From NCBI GenBank assembly GCA_050740315.1, contig JBOIDC010000008.1, positions 1 through 64,000 of the forward strand: a DNA stretch of 64,000 nt, in the 5' to 3' direction. The DNA comes from JACCYU01 sp050740315. GTDB taxonomy: Bacteria > Pseudomonadota > Gammaproteobacteria > JACCYU01. Shown in pieces: positions 1-7,949 of this stretch. The position numbers and the translations under genes were made by a program. The notes below the pieces were generated by a model, which worked only from the letters and a program-made list of their open reading frames with translations, was not told where the DNA came from and searched no databases. Every line of letters starts with the position of its first letter. The stretch's first letter is position 1.

Positions 1-1773
1 GGCATCGGCTTCGCGCTGAGGAATTTCATGAAGACGAGCACGGACTTCTTTCTCTCCGGCCGCTCGATGCCCGCCTGGATCACTGGTCTGGCGTTTATCT
101 CCGCCAATCTCGGTGCTCAAGAGGTTATCGGCATGGGTGCGTCGGGCGCGAAATACGGCATCGCGACCAGCCATTTCTACTGGATCGGCGCCATCCCGGC
201 CATGGTTTTCGTCGGCCTGTTCATGATGCGCTTTTATTACGGCTCGCGCGCGCGCTCGGTGCCCGAATACCTGCGATTGCGCTTCGACGAGAAGACGCGG
301 GCACTGAACGCGATCTCGTTCGCGGCGATGACGATCTTCTCCTCCGGCGTGTCGATGTACGCGATGGGCAAGCTGTTCAATTTATTGCTCGGCTGGGATT
401 TCGACACCAGCATGATCATCGCGGCCACCATCGTGCTCGCTTATATCTTCCTTGGCGGTCTGACCAGCGCGATCTACAACGAGGTGCTGCAGTTCTTCCT
501 GATCGTATGCGGCTTCGTGCCGCTGGTGTTCCTGGGGCTGCGCGACGTGGGCGGCTGGGACGGACTGGTGGCTAAGCTGACCAGCGTCTCGACCGCCGGC
601 GGCTATCCGGAAACCGCCTACACGCAATCGTGGGCCTTCATGGGCGATCCTTCGCAGAATCCCATCGGCGTGGAAGTGTTCGGATTGATGATGGGGCTCG
701 GCTTCGTGCTGTCCTTCGGTTACTGGTGTACGGATTTTTTGGTGGTGCAGCGCGCGATGGCGGCCAAATCGATGTCGGCCGCACAGCGTACGCCGATCAT
801 CGCCGCCTTCCCGAAGATGCTGTTTCCGTTTCTGGTGATCCTGCCCGGCATGATCGCGCTGGCGGTCGGCACCGGCTCGGTGGCGCAGGATTCGAATCCC
901 GCCGCCATCGATCGGATCGCCACGGGCGGCGAGCGCGCTGCGGCCACCGATGCCGCCTCGACCACTACGGTCGGTCGCGGCATCATCCCGCCCAAGATCG
1001 ACCGGGCGACTGGCGAACCGCTGGTCGACGGGCGCGGACGGGTGGTGCTCGATTACGATCTTGCTACGCCCATGATGCTCGTGCACTACTTTCCGGCCGG
1101 ATTGCTGGGGCTGGGCCTCACCGCGCTGCTCGCCTCGTTCATGTCCGGCATGGCCGGCAATGTGACCGCGTTCAACACCGTGTGGACGTACGACATCTAT
1201 CAGAGTTACATCCGCAAGGGCGCCAGCGACGCGCATTATCTGTGGATGGGCCGCATCGCGACCGTATTCGGCATCGGGCTGTCGATCGCGGCCGCCTACG
1301 TCGCGGCGGCCTTCAATAACATCATGGATTTGCTGCAGCTCGTGTTCGCCTTCGTCAACGCGCCGCTGTTCGCCACCTTCGCACTGGGCATGTTCTGGAA
1401 GCGTACGACCGGGCACGGCGCGTTCATCGGCCTCGTTTCCGGCACGCTGGCGGCCGCCATTCATCACGGCCTGTCGCTGGCGGACGGCGCGGTGGTCGGC
1501 ATCAAGGGCGGCTACTTGGGCGTCATGACCACGTATCCCAGCGAACTGGCGCAGACGTTCTGGACCGCGATCGCGGCGTGGACCACCTGCTTTGTGGTTA
1601 CCATCGTGGTAAGTCTGCTCACGCGCCCGCGGCCGGCCGACGAGCTGAAAGGTCTGGTCTATTCACTTACCCCAAAGCCGCAAGATGCGCGACAGGCCTG
1701 GTACCAGCGGCCGGCCTTGCTGGCTGTTGTGGTGCTGGCGTGCACCCTGGTGCTCAATTTCATCTTCTTCTAG
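1..1773 (+). CDS. Sodium:solute symporter (SSS/SGLT-like sugar transporter), 5' end outside window
   Basis: Sodium-coupled uptake transporter of the solute:sodium symporter family, inner membrane. The first in-window ATG is at 28, but the frame is open from base 1 (GIGFALRNF precedes the Met), and family members have another membrane helix ahead of the KTSTDFFLSGRSMPAW motif, so the true start lies upstream. About 590 residues are visible, with roughly a dozen hydrophobic helices and typical family signatures (ISANLGAQEVIGMGASGAKYG near the N-terminus and the FMSGMAGNVTAFNTVWTYD segment). A hydrophilic loop of about 50 residues lies between helices at bases 885-1065. Downstream galT and galK make galactose or a galactoside the likely substrate; that is inference from context. 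Confidence 0.9.
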   Translation, partial: GIGFALRNFMKTSTDFFLSGRSMPAWITGLAFISANLGAQEVIGMGASGAKYGIATSHFYWIGAIPAMVFVGLFMMRFYYGSRARSVPEYLRLRFDEKTRALNAISFAAMTIFSSGVSMYAMGKLFNLLLGWDFDTSMIIAATIVLAYIFLGGLTSAIYNEVLQFFLIVCGFVPLVFLGLRDVGGWDGLVAKLTSVSTAGGYPETAYTQSWAFMGDPSQNPIGVEVFGLMMGLGFVLSFGYWCTDFLVVQRAMAAKSMSAAQRTPIIAAFPKMLFPFLVILPGMIALAVGTGSVAQDSNPAAIDRIATGGERAAATDAASTTTVGRGIIPPKIDRATGEPLVDGRGRVVLDYDLATPMMLVHYFPAGLLGLGLTALLASFMSGMAGNVTAFNTVWTYDIYQSYIRKGASDAHYLWMGRIATVFGIGLSIAAAYVAAAFNNIMDLLQLVFAFVNAPLFATFALGMFWKRTTGHGAFIGLVSGTLAAAIHHGLSLADGAVVGIKGGYLGVMTTYPSELAQTFWTAIAAWTTCFVVTIVVSLLTRPRPADELKGLVYSLTPKPQDARQAWYQRPALLAVVVLACTLVLNFIFF

Positions 1774-1789
1774 ATCAACGGAGGGCGAA

Positions 1790-2068
1790 ATGGCTCTGGA
1801 TATCAGAATACCCATCGGCGCGATGTTCGCGATCATCGGCCTGCTGCTCGCCGCATACGGTCTGATTACCGTCGGCGACGCGCACGCGTATGAAAAATCG
1901 CTGTCGATCAACATCAATCTGTGGTGGGGTGCTGCCATGCTCGTGTTCGGTCTGGTCATGCTTTATTTCGGATGGCACGGCGATGCCAGCGTGCACCTGG
2001 CGGAAGAATCAGCTGAAGGGCGCGCCATGGAGCCGCGCGAGCATCGCGCCGGGCTGGAGCAGGATTGA
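1790..2068 (+). CDS. Small membrane protein next to the sugar symporter
   Basis: A 92-residue protein starting at ATG 1790, 16 bp after the symporter stop, with a ribosome binding site (GGAGGG, 1780-1785). Two hydrophobic segments (about residues 6-26 and 43-62) suggest two membrane helices with a short loop between them; the C-terminal 30 residues are charged and probably cytoplasmic. I do not recognise a named family. The tight spacing argues for co-translation and a role as an accessory of the symporter, or at least shared regulation (inference). An in-frame start further upstream at 1685 would overlap the symporter and is not favoured. Confidence 0.7.
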   Translation: MALDIRIPIGAMFAIIGLLLAAYGLITVGDAHAYEKSLSININLWWGAAMLVFGLVMLYFGWHGDASVHLAEESAEGRAMEPREHRAGLEQD

Positions 2069-2098
2069 TTAAATAGCGCACCGCGCGGAGTGGCGCCA

Positions 2099-2281
2099 AT
2101 GACGGAAAGCGACCCGATACCCATGCGGAAAAGGCGCATCGCGCTCAAGGACGGGCGCTACATGATTTTTTATACGTTTGAGGACGAAACCGGATCGTCG
2201 CCGCCCGAAGATGCCGAGGCGAGGCATTCCGAACCTGAGCCCGGTCCAATGCCGCCGGTCAAGGACCAGCGAGATGTCTGA
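2099..2281 (+). CDS. Small hypothetical protein upstream of galT
   Basis: A 60-residue protein, ATG 2099, with GGAG at 2087-2090 eight bases upstream; an in-frame GTG at 2090 sits inside that binding site and is less likely. The N-terminal half has a basic stretch (MRKRRIALKDGRYMIFYTF) that could form a beta hairpin; the rest is acidic and proline-rich and probably disordered. Its stop codon overlaps the galT start by 8 bases, so translation is probably coupled. Family unknown to me. Being the only reading frame that fills this operon gap, with a good binding site, is the main evidence that it is real. Confidence 0.55.
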   Translation: MTESDPIPMRKRRIALKDGRYMIFYTFEDETGSSPPEDAEARHSEPEPGPMPPVKDQRDV

Positions 2282-3275
2282 GCTGCGCTGGAATCCGCTG
2301 CTCGGCGACTGGGTGGCGACCGCCACGCATCGGCAGGCACGCACCTTTCTGCCGCCTGCGGATTTCTGCCCTTTGTGCCCGACCAAGGACGGCGGGTTTC
2401 CGACCGAGGTGCCAGAGAGCACCTATGACATGGTGGTCTTCGAGAACCAGTTTCCGTCGTTGCGCGCGAAGCCGCCCGCGCCGGCCGTGGAGGGCACCGA
2501 ACTTTGTCCCGTGCGCCCGGCACAAGGGGTGTGCGAGGTGGTGCTTTATTCGCCGAAACACACGACGACCCTGGCCGAAGAGCCCGTGGAGCAGATTTAC
2601 AAGCTGGTGCGGGTGTGGACGGATCGTTTCCTAGAACTCGGCGCGCTCGACTATGTGGACTATGTGTTCGAGTTCGAGAACAAAGGTGAGGCCATCGGCG
2701 TCACCTTGCATCACCCGCACGGCCAAATCTACGGCTATCCGTTCATCCCGCCGCACATCGCGCGGGAGCTGACGCAGTCGCGAGCCCACCGAGCGCGCAC
2801 CGGTGGTTGCCTGATCTGCGATATCGTGGCCCAGGAGCGTGAAGATGGGCGCCGGATCATCGCCGAGAATCCATCGTTTGTCGCCGTCATCCCGTTCTTC
2901 GCCCGCTGGCCTTACGAGGTACACATCTATTCGTCGCGCCATCTGCAAGCCCTGCCGGATATGACGCCGGTCGAGCAGCGCGATCTGGCCGCCATGCTCA
3001 AGATGGTGCTGGTGGCCTTCGACAAGCTGTTCGAGCTGTCGTTTCCGTACATGATGGTGCTCCATCAACGGCCGGTCGACGGCGGTCAGTACGATTATTA
3101 CCATTTTCACATCGAGTTCTACCCGCCGTTGCGTACCGCCACCAAGCTCAAATACTTAGCCGGCAGCGAGACGGGCGCTGGCCTGTTCATCAACGACACC
3201 CTGGCGGAAGAAAAGGCGGCGGAGCTGCGTGGTCATATCACCCCCGCGGTCTGGCGGAAGGGGCGCGATGATTGA
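2274..3275 (+). CDS. galT: Galactose-1-phosphate uridylyltransferase
   Basis: Leloir pathway enzyme that exchanges UMP between UDP-glucose and galactose-1-phosphate; cytoplasmic. The 333-residue product has the metal-site pair Cys32/Cys35 (FCPLCPTKDG) and the HHPHGQIYGYP motif, whose His149 corresponds to the nucleophile of HPH in this family, plus the second-domain segment HIYSSRHLQ and the C-terminal HFHIEFYPP. ATG 2274 was chosen because the protein then begins with the usual short SELRWNPLLGDWV; the frame is open further upstream but that portion is not family-like. It overlaps the small gene before it and galK after it by 8 bases each, so the three are one translational unit. Confidence 0.95.
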   Translation: MSELRWNPLLGDWVATATHRQARTFLPPADFCPLCPTKDGGFPTEVPESTYDMVVFENQFPSLRAKPPAPAVEGTELCPVRPAQGVCEVVLYSPKHTTTLAEEPVEQIYKLVRVWTDRFLELGALDYVDYVFEFENKGEAIGVTLHHPHGQIYGYPFIPPHIARELTQSRAHRARTGGCLICDIVAQEREDGRRIIAENPSFVAVIPFFARWPYEVHIYSSRHLQALPDMTPVEQRDLAAMLKMVLVAFDKLFELSFPYMMVLHQRPVDGGQYDYYHFHIEFYPPLRTATKLKYLAGSETGAGLFINDTLAEEKAAELRGHITPAVWRKGRDD

Positions 3276-4434
3276 TGCAGAGCCGCTGCGGCGTGCCTTT
3301 CGCGCGTGCTATGACGCGGAACCGCGCTTGTTTCACGCGCCGGGTCGCGTGAATCTGATCGGCGAGCACACGGATTACAACGACGGCTTCGTGCTGCCGA
3401 TGGCCATCGATCGCGAAACGGTGGCCGCCGCGTGCGCGCGAGACGATCGCCGCGTGCGCGCGTTTTCGCTTGACCAGGATTCGGCGCTGGAATTCGATCT
3501 GGATCACCCGGGGCCAAAACAGCGCGGGTCATGGCTGGATTATCTGGAGGGTGTCGCTCACGCGCTGGAATCCACGGGCGTGCGACTGCACGGCGCCGAT
3601 CTGGCGATAGCCTCGGATGTTCCCGTCGGCGCAGGGCTGTCTTCGTCGGCGGCGCTGGAGATCTCCGTGGGCCTGGCGCTGACCAGCATCTCCGCGGCGC
3701 AGGTCGAGCGGGTTCAACTGGCGTTCGCCGGGCAGCGGGCCGAGCATGATTACGTCGGGATCAAGTGCGGCATCATGGACCAGTTTGTGGCGGCGCTGGC
3801 GCGCGCCGGCCACGCGCTTTTGATCGACTGCCGCACGCTGGACACGCGGTACATCCCGCTGGCCACGCCTCGCGCACGCGTCGTAATCTGCGACACCCAC
3901 GTCAAACACACGCTGGCGTCCTCGGAATACAACGCCCGACGGGCCGAGTGCGAACGCGGCGTCGAATTGTTGCGCCAGCAGTTACCCGGCGTTCGCGCGC
4001 TGCGCGACGTCAGCGTGGCTGATTTCGAGCGCTTTGAACACGGTCTTCCGGAGCCGATCCGGCGGCGCTGCCGGCACGTCATTACGGAAAATGCCCGCAC
4101 GCTGGCTGCGGCCAGCGCCTTGGGCGCGGCCGATTTGGAGGCCATGGGGCAGCTGATGTACCGGTCGCACGACTCGTTGCGCGACGACTACGAGGTCAGT
4201 TGCGCCGAATTGGATCTTCTGGTCGAGATCGCGAAATCCGTCAATGGCGTGTTTGGCGCGCGTATGACCGGCGGCGGATTCGGCGGCTGCACGGTGAATC
4301 TGGTGTCTGACGATGCGCTCGCGCAGTTCCAGGAGATGGTCCCGCGGGAATACCGGAAAGTGACCAACGTCGAGCCGAGCATCTACGTTTCGGAAGCCGG
4401 TGACGGCGCAAAAGAGTTGAGGCGGGCAGAATAA
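3268..4434 (+). CDS. galK: Galactokinase
   Basis: GHMP-family kinase that phosphorylates alpha-D-galactose at C1, supplying the substrate for GalT. The 388-residue product shows the galactokinase signature GRVNLIGEHTDYNDG (residues 26-40), the ATP-binding motif 2 VPVGAGLSSSAALE, and the C-terminal TGGGFGGC motif. ATG 3268 lies inside the end of galT (8-base overlap). galK is the last gene before a 450-bp gap, so the symporter-to-galK block probably forms one transcript. galE, needed to complete the pathway, is not in the window. Confidence 0.96.
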   Translation: MIDAEPLRRAFRACYDAEPRLFHAPGRVNLIGEHTDYNDGFVLPMAIDRETVAAACARDDRRVRAFSLDQDSALEFDLDHPGPKQRGSWLDYLEGVAHALESTGVRLHGADLAIASDVPVGAGLSSSAALEISVGLALTSISAAQVERVQLAFAGQRAEHDYVGIKCGIMDQFVAALARAGHALLIDCRTLDTRYIPLATPRARVVICDTHVKHTLASSEYNARRAECERGVELLRQQLPGVRALRDVSVADFERFEHGLPEPIRRRCRHVITENARTLAAASALGAADLEAMGQLMYRSHDSLRDDYEVSCAELDLLVEIAKSVNGVFGARMTGGGFGGCTVNLVSDDALAQFQEMVPREYRKVTNVEPSIYVSEAGDGAKELRRAE

Positions 4435-4606
4435 ACCCAGGGAACGCTTCGATTAAGTCAAGCCTGCTAGGCGTTAGTTGCCCATTGTTCCCCGATGCCG
4501 CCTGTAGTGCCGGCAGCCGGTGTTGCACTGCGCCCCGCGGCGAAGGGTCGCAAGCGTTCGAGACAGGCACATCAGCTCTGTTCTGGGGCCTGCTGCACTG
4601 CGGTTT

Positions 4607-4656
4607 CGCCGCTTATCTTCCCCAAAAGCGCCACTTATCTCCCCGCTATAGATAAC
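4607..4656. promoter_or_regulatory. Cluster of TTATCT repeats, possible operator
   Basis: Two direct copies of a C-rich motif (GCTTATCTTCCCC and ACTTATCTCCCC; CTTATCT at 4612 and 4634, 22 bp apart, about two helical turns). The second copy also forms a 6-bp inverted repeat with AGATAA at 4650-4655 (TTATCT-N9-AGATAA). This spacing suits a dimeric regulator binding on one DNA face. Function is inference; no regulator gene is in view. Confidence 0.35.
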
Positions 4657-4811
4657 GGGCGCTAACGCCTGTTAGGTTCCCCGCACGTCTCCAAATGACG
4701 ACGCCGTAACGCGCTCTGCGCATACCGATGCGGCGTCGCAACGGTCGACGATCAGTGAGGCAACTTTTGACTTGATGGCGACGGAAGGGCGAAGGGCACC
4801 GACGAACAGTC

Positions 4812-4829
4812 AGTTGCAAATTGCCAACT
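4812..4829. promoter_or_regulatory. 18-bp near-palindrome, possible operator for the GH43 gene
   Basis: AGTTGCAAATTGCCAACT is symmetric at 14 of 18 positions (AGTTG/CAACT arms around a central AATT) and lies 57 bp before the GH43 start at 4887. Size and symmetry resemble LacI- or GntR-type operators, but no regulator is encoded nearby, so this is only a candidate. Confidence 0.35.
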
Positions 4830-4886
4830 TTCAGCTATAGAAAGGCAACAGCCGTCGCTAAATGGATTATTAGAAAGGGGATCGCA

Positions 4887-6650
4887 ATGGCGTGCTCTAC
4901 CACAACATTTGGACTCAGGGAGTTTGTAGCGCAACCCCTTCGCGGGATGTTCGCCACGTTGATGCTAACCACCTTTGTGGCAACCGCGGTGGCGCAAAAA
5001 AACGTTAACGACGCAGGCGTTGCGCTCGCCGGCACCTACACCGCTCCGGCAGTGAGCAGCGTCAATCACACTGAAGCCACATCCGCGGACAGCGATCGCT
5101 CCGCTCCGCCGGCAACCGGCGTCAGCTATACGAACCCGGTGCTGGCGGGCAACTATCCAGATCCGTCGGTGGTGCGCGTTGGAAAAGATTACTGGGCCAC
5201 CGCGACCTCCTCGGGCTGGGCGCCACAGTTTCCCATCCTGCATTCGCGCGATCTGGTCAACTGGAGCGTCGCCGGGTCTGTCTTCCAGCAGCGCCCTGCT
5301 TGGTCCGACGGCAACTATTGGGCGCCCGAAATCACCCACCATCGCGGCCAGTACTTTGTTTACTACGTCGCCCGCAAGATCGGCGGGGGCCGTTGCGTAG
5401 CGGTCGCCACCTCCCGCCAACCAACCGGACCCTATCAGGATCACGGCCCGCTGGTTTGCCAGAAACTCGGTTCGATCGACCCCATGGCGATCAGAGATGA
5501 GCACGGACAGCCTTATCTGGTATGGAAACGGGGCGGCAACACCCGCAACCTGCCGACGCCCATCCTGGCCCAGAAATTGTCGAAAGATGGCTTGAGGCTC
5601 ATCGGCGAGCGGACGGAGCTGATCCGCAACGACGCCGCCTGGGAAGCCAAGGTCGTCGAAGCGCCGTTCATTGTGCGGCGCGGCGGGTGGTTCTACATGT
5701 TTTATTCCGGCGATGACTGCTGCAGCTTGCAGTGCAACTATGCCTTGGGCGTGGCGCGCTCGCCCTACCTGCTCGGCCCCTGGGAAAAGAATCCGGCGAA
5801 TCCGATACTCAAAGGTAACGAGACGTGGAAATGCCCGGGCCACGGCAGCGTGGTCCGCGATGCGCAAGGACTCACTTATCTCTTGTATCACGCCTTTCAA
5901 CGAGACGCGGTGTACGTCGGGCGGCAGGCGCTGCTCGATGAAGTGAAATGGGGCGCCAACCAGTGGCCGACAATCAACGCCGGCAACGCGCCGAGCGGTC
6001 AGGCGCTGTCTCCGCATGGTATCGAGCCGCTTAACGCCGAATTCTCATTCGTCGATGATTTTACGTCCTCTGGCCTGACGCCCGGCTGGCAGTGGCCGCA
6101 GGCGAACCAGCCGTCGGCGCGTCTCGATGTGACCCGTAACGGCTGGCTCGCGCTTTCCCCGGCACGCGCTCGCGCGCATGACGTAGTTGGCGCGGTCATG
6201 GCGCGGCCGACGACAGCCGGAGACTATGTGGTGACCACGGCCGCGGATACTCGCGACATGAGACCGGGCGCGCTGGCGGGGCTGGCGGCGTTCGGTGACA
6301 GCCAGAACGCGCTCGGGATTGCAGTCGGTGGCGGAAAAGTCATCGTCTGGCGGCGCGAGCAGAACAGTCACAAGATCGTTGCGACAGCCGCTGCACCCAA
6401 TGCGCCGCTGGTTCATCTGCGCATGATCGCGACGGGAGGCTATCGATTCCAGTTCGCCGTGGGTCAGAACGGGCAGGATTGGCGGGCGGTCGGCAACAAG
6501 AAAGGCATCGATCTTCCGCCCTGGGACCATGCCGTGCGCGTAGCGCTGACTTCAGGCGGCGCGCAGGGCGCCTCCGCCCGATTCGATGGACTGCGCATTG
6601 TTCCGTCCATGGGCAAGCCCGCCACTGACATGATGCTGGCCGGCACCTAG
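4887..6650 (+). CDS. Secreted glycoside hydrolase family 43 enzyme with C-terminal beta-sandwich-like domain
   Basis: Predicted exported glycosidase of the five-bladed beta-propeller GH43 type (arabinosidase, xylosidase or galactosidase specificities occur). ATG 4887 follows an AAAGGGG binding site and opens a signal peptide ending near residue 36 (TAVA/Q). The three catalytic acids are visible: Asp92 in NYPDPS (base), Asp198 in GSIDPM (pKa modulator) and Glu258 in VVEAP (acid). Residues about 340-390 finish the propeller. From about residue 395 (FVDDFTSSGLTPGWQWP) a second domain of 190 residues resembles the C-terminal concanavalin-like domain of many GH43 beta-xylosidases. Substrate cannot be read from sequence; the galactose genes around it favour an arabinogalactan or galactan. 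Total 587 residues. Confidence 0.88.
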   Translation: MACSTTTFGLREFVAQPLRGMFATLMLTTFVATAVAQKNVNDAGVALAGTYTAPAVSSVNHTEATSADSDRSAPPATGVSYTNPVLAGNYPDPSVVRVGKDYWATATSSGWAPQFPILHSRDLVNWSVAGSVFQQRPAWSDGNYWAPEITHHRGQYFVYYVARKIGGGRCVAVATSRQPTGPYQDHGPLVCQKLGSIDPMAIRDEHGQPYLVWKRGGNTRNLPTPILAQKLSKDGLRLIGERTELIRNDAAWEAKVVEAPFIVRRGGWFYMFYSGDDCCSLQCNYALGVARSPYLLGPWEKNPANPILKGNETWKCPGHGSVVRDAQGLTYLLYHAFQRDAVYVGRQALLDEVKWGANQWPTINAGNAPSGQALSPHGIEPLNAEFSFVDDFTSSGLTPGWQWPQANQPSARLDVTRNGWLALSPARARAHDVVGAVMARPTTAGDYVVTTAADTRDMRPGALAGLAAFGDSQNALGIAVGGGKVIVWRREQNSHKIVATAAAPNAPLVHLRMIATGGYRFQFAVGQNGQDWRAVGNKKGIDLPPWDHAVRVALTSGGAQGASARFDGLRIVPSMGKPATDMMLAGT

Positions 6651-6705
6651 GGGAGTCACGCAAGATTGTTCTTGCATCGGATAAAAAAAATCGGAGGAAC
6701 TCGGA

Positions 6706-7848
6706 GTGGGACTGTTAAAACGATCTATGGTCGCCGTGGCATTGGTTATGTTAGCTGGATCATCGTGGGGGGGCACCATTACGACAGAAGCCAACATCAA
6801 AAAGCAGGCATTCGGCAAGACGGCGGATGGCGCGCCGGTCGAGCTCTACACGCTGACCAACAGGCAAGGCGCGGAGGCCAGGATCATGACCTACGGCGGC
6901 ATCGTGGTGTCGCTGAAGGTGCCGGGCCGGGACGGAAAGCTGGGTGATGTGGTGCTGGGCTACGACCATCTGGCGGGCTATCTGCGTGACAATCCCTATT
7001 TCGGCGCCCTGGTCGGCCGGTATGGAAACCGGATCGCGAATGGCCGCTTCACCCTGGATGGTCGAACCTACCGACTGGCGACAAACAACGGCGAAAATCA
7101 CCTGCACGGCGGGATCAAGGGTTTCGACAAGGTCGTCTGGAAGGCGCAAGAGATAAGTCGCGGGGATGGCGTCGCCCTCCAGCTCAGTTATCTTAGCCCC
7201 GACGGCGAGGAAGGCTATCCGGGCAATCTTCACGCCACGGTGGTTTATACGCTTACCGACGACAACGCGCTGAGGATCGATTATTCCGGGACCACCGATA
7301 AGCCGACCATCGTCAATCTAACGCAGCATTCCTACTTCAATCTCGCGGGCGCGGGGCAGGGCGATATCCTGGGTCATGAACTGATGCTGGACGCCAACCG
7401 GTTTACGCCGGTGGACGAAGGGCTCATCCCCACTGGCGAACTGCGCAGTGTCGAGGGCACGCCCATGGACTTCACCACATCCACACCCATCGGCGCCAGG
7501 ATAGATCAAAAAAACCGGCAGCTTGAATTCGGCCTGGGCTACGACCACAACTGGGTGCTCAACAACAGCGGCGGAAAACTCAGCCTGGCCGCGCGGGTGT
7601 TCGAGCCCGGTTCCGGGCGAGTCATGGAAGTGTTCACAACCGAGCCCGGCATACAGTTTTATTCGGGCAATTTCCTGGATGGCTCAATCACCGGCAAAGG
7701 CGGCAAGGTTTATCGCCATCGCTATGGCTTTTGTCTGGAGGCGCAACATTTCCCGGACTCGCCGAACAAGCCTGACTTTCCGTCGACGGTTCTGGCGCCG
7801 GGAGAGGAGTACAAACAGACGACGGTCTACAGGTTCTCCGTGAAATAA
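6706..7848 (+). CDS. galM: Aldose 1-epimerase (mutarotase), exported
   Basis: Interconverts alpha and beta anomers of galactose and related sugars; GalK uses the alpha form. Start is GTG 6706, placed 8 bases after a good GGAGG (6693-6697), and the first 22 residues form a signal peptide, so this mutarotase probably acts in the periplasm, as in the secreted Mro type. Family motifs include NRIANGRFTLDG, the HLHGG segment, LTQHSYFNLAG with the catalytic His, and TTEPGIQFYSGN with the catalytic Glu. Length (380) is normal. It lies 55 bp after the GH43 gene and presumably belongs to the same transcript. Confidence 0.93.
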   Translation: MGLLKRSMVAVALVMLAGSSWGGTITTEANIKKQAFGKTADGAPVELYTLTNRQGAEARIMTYGGIVVSLKVPGRDGKLGDVVLGYDHLAGYLRDNPYFGALVGRYGNRIANGRFTLDGRTYRLATNNGENHLHGGIKGFDKVVWKAQEISRGDGVALQLSYLSPDGEEGYPGNLHATVVYTLTDDNALRIDYSGTTDKPTIVNLTQHSYFNLAGAGQGDILGHELMLDANRFTPVDEGLIPTGELRSVEGTPMDFTTSTPIGARIDQKNRQLEFGLGYDHNWVLNNSGGKLSLAARVFEPGSGRVMEVFTTEPGIQFYSGNFLDGSITGKGGKVYRHRYGFCLEAQHFPDSPNKPDFPSTVLAPGEEYKQTTVYRFSVK

Positions 7849-7949
7849 AAAGGAGCGTCGGGATTCAAATCGACGCCCTGTGTCCGGTTCTTATGAATGC
7901 TCATCCAGGGGCACTTAAAGCGATCTGGGATTGATGTGGGGAGGGAAAC

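Larger units (their letters stand above)
4435..4886. other. 452-bp intergenic region upstream of the GH43 gene
   Basis: No convincing gene. The only reading frames here are short and lack family likeness or ribosome binding sites. The stretch holds a cluster of TTATCT motifs (4607-4656), the imperfect inverted repeat CTAAC-GCCT-GTTAG at about 4661-4674, and an 18-bp near-palindrome (4812-4829). It probably contains the promoter and operators of the downstream hydrolase genes, though I cannot point to a clear sigma70 promoter. Confidence 0.5.

Noticed and set aside
382..1467. Long open frame of 361 codons on the - strand opposite the symporter gene
   Set aside because: High-GC shadow: its translation is low-complexity, rich in Arg, His and Gly, with no family likeness. 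The same applies to other long antisense frames such as 12836-13741, 13760-14962, 52633-53904, 57671-58696 and 58709-59752.
7855..7876. GCGTCG/CGACGC stem as a terminator after galM
   Set aside because: Only 6 bp with a 10-base loop and no T run; too weak to call.
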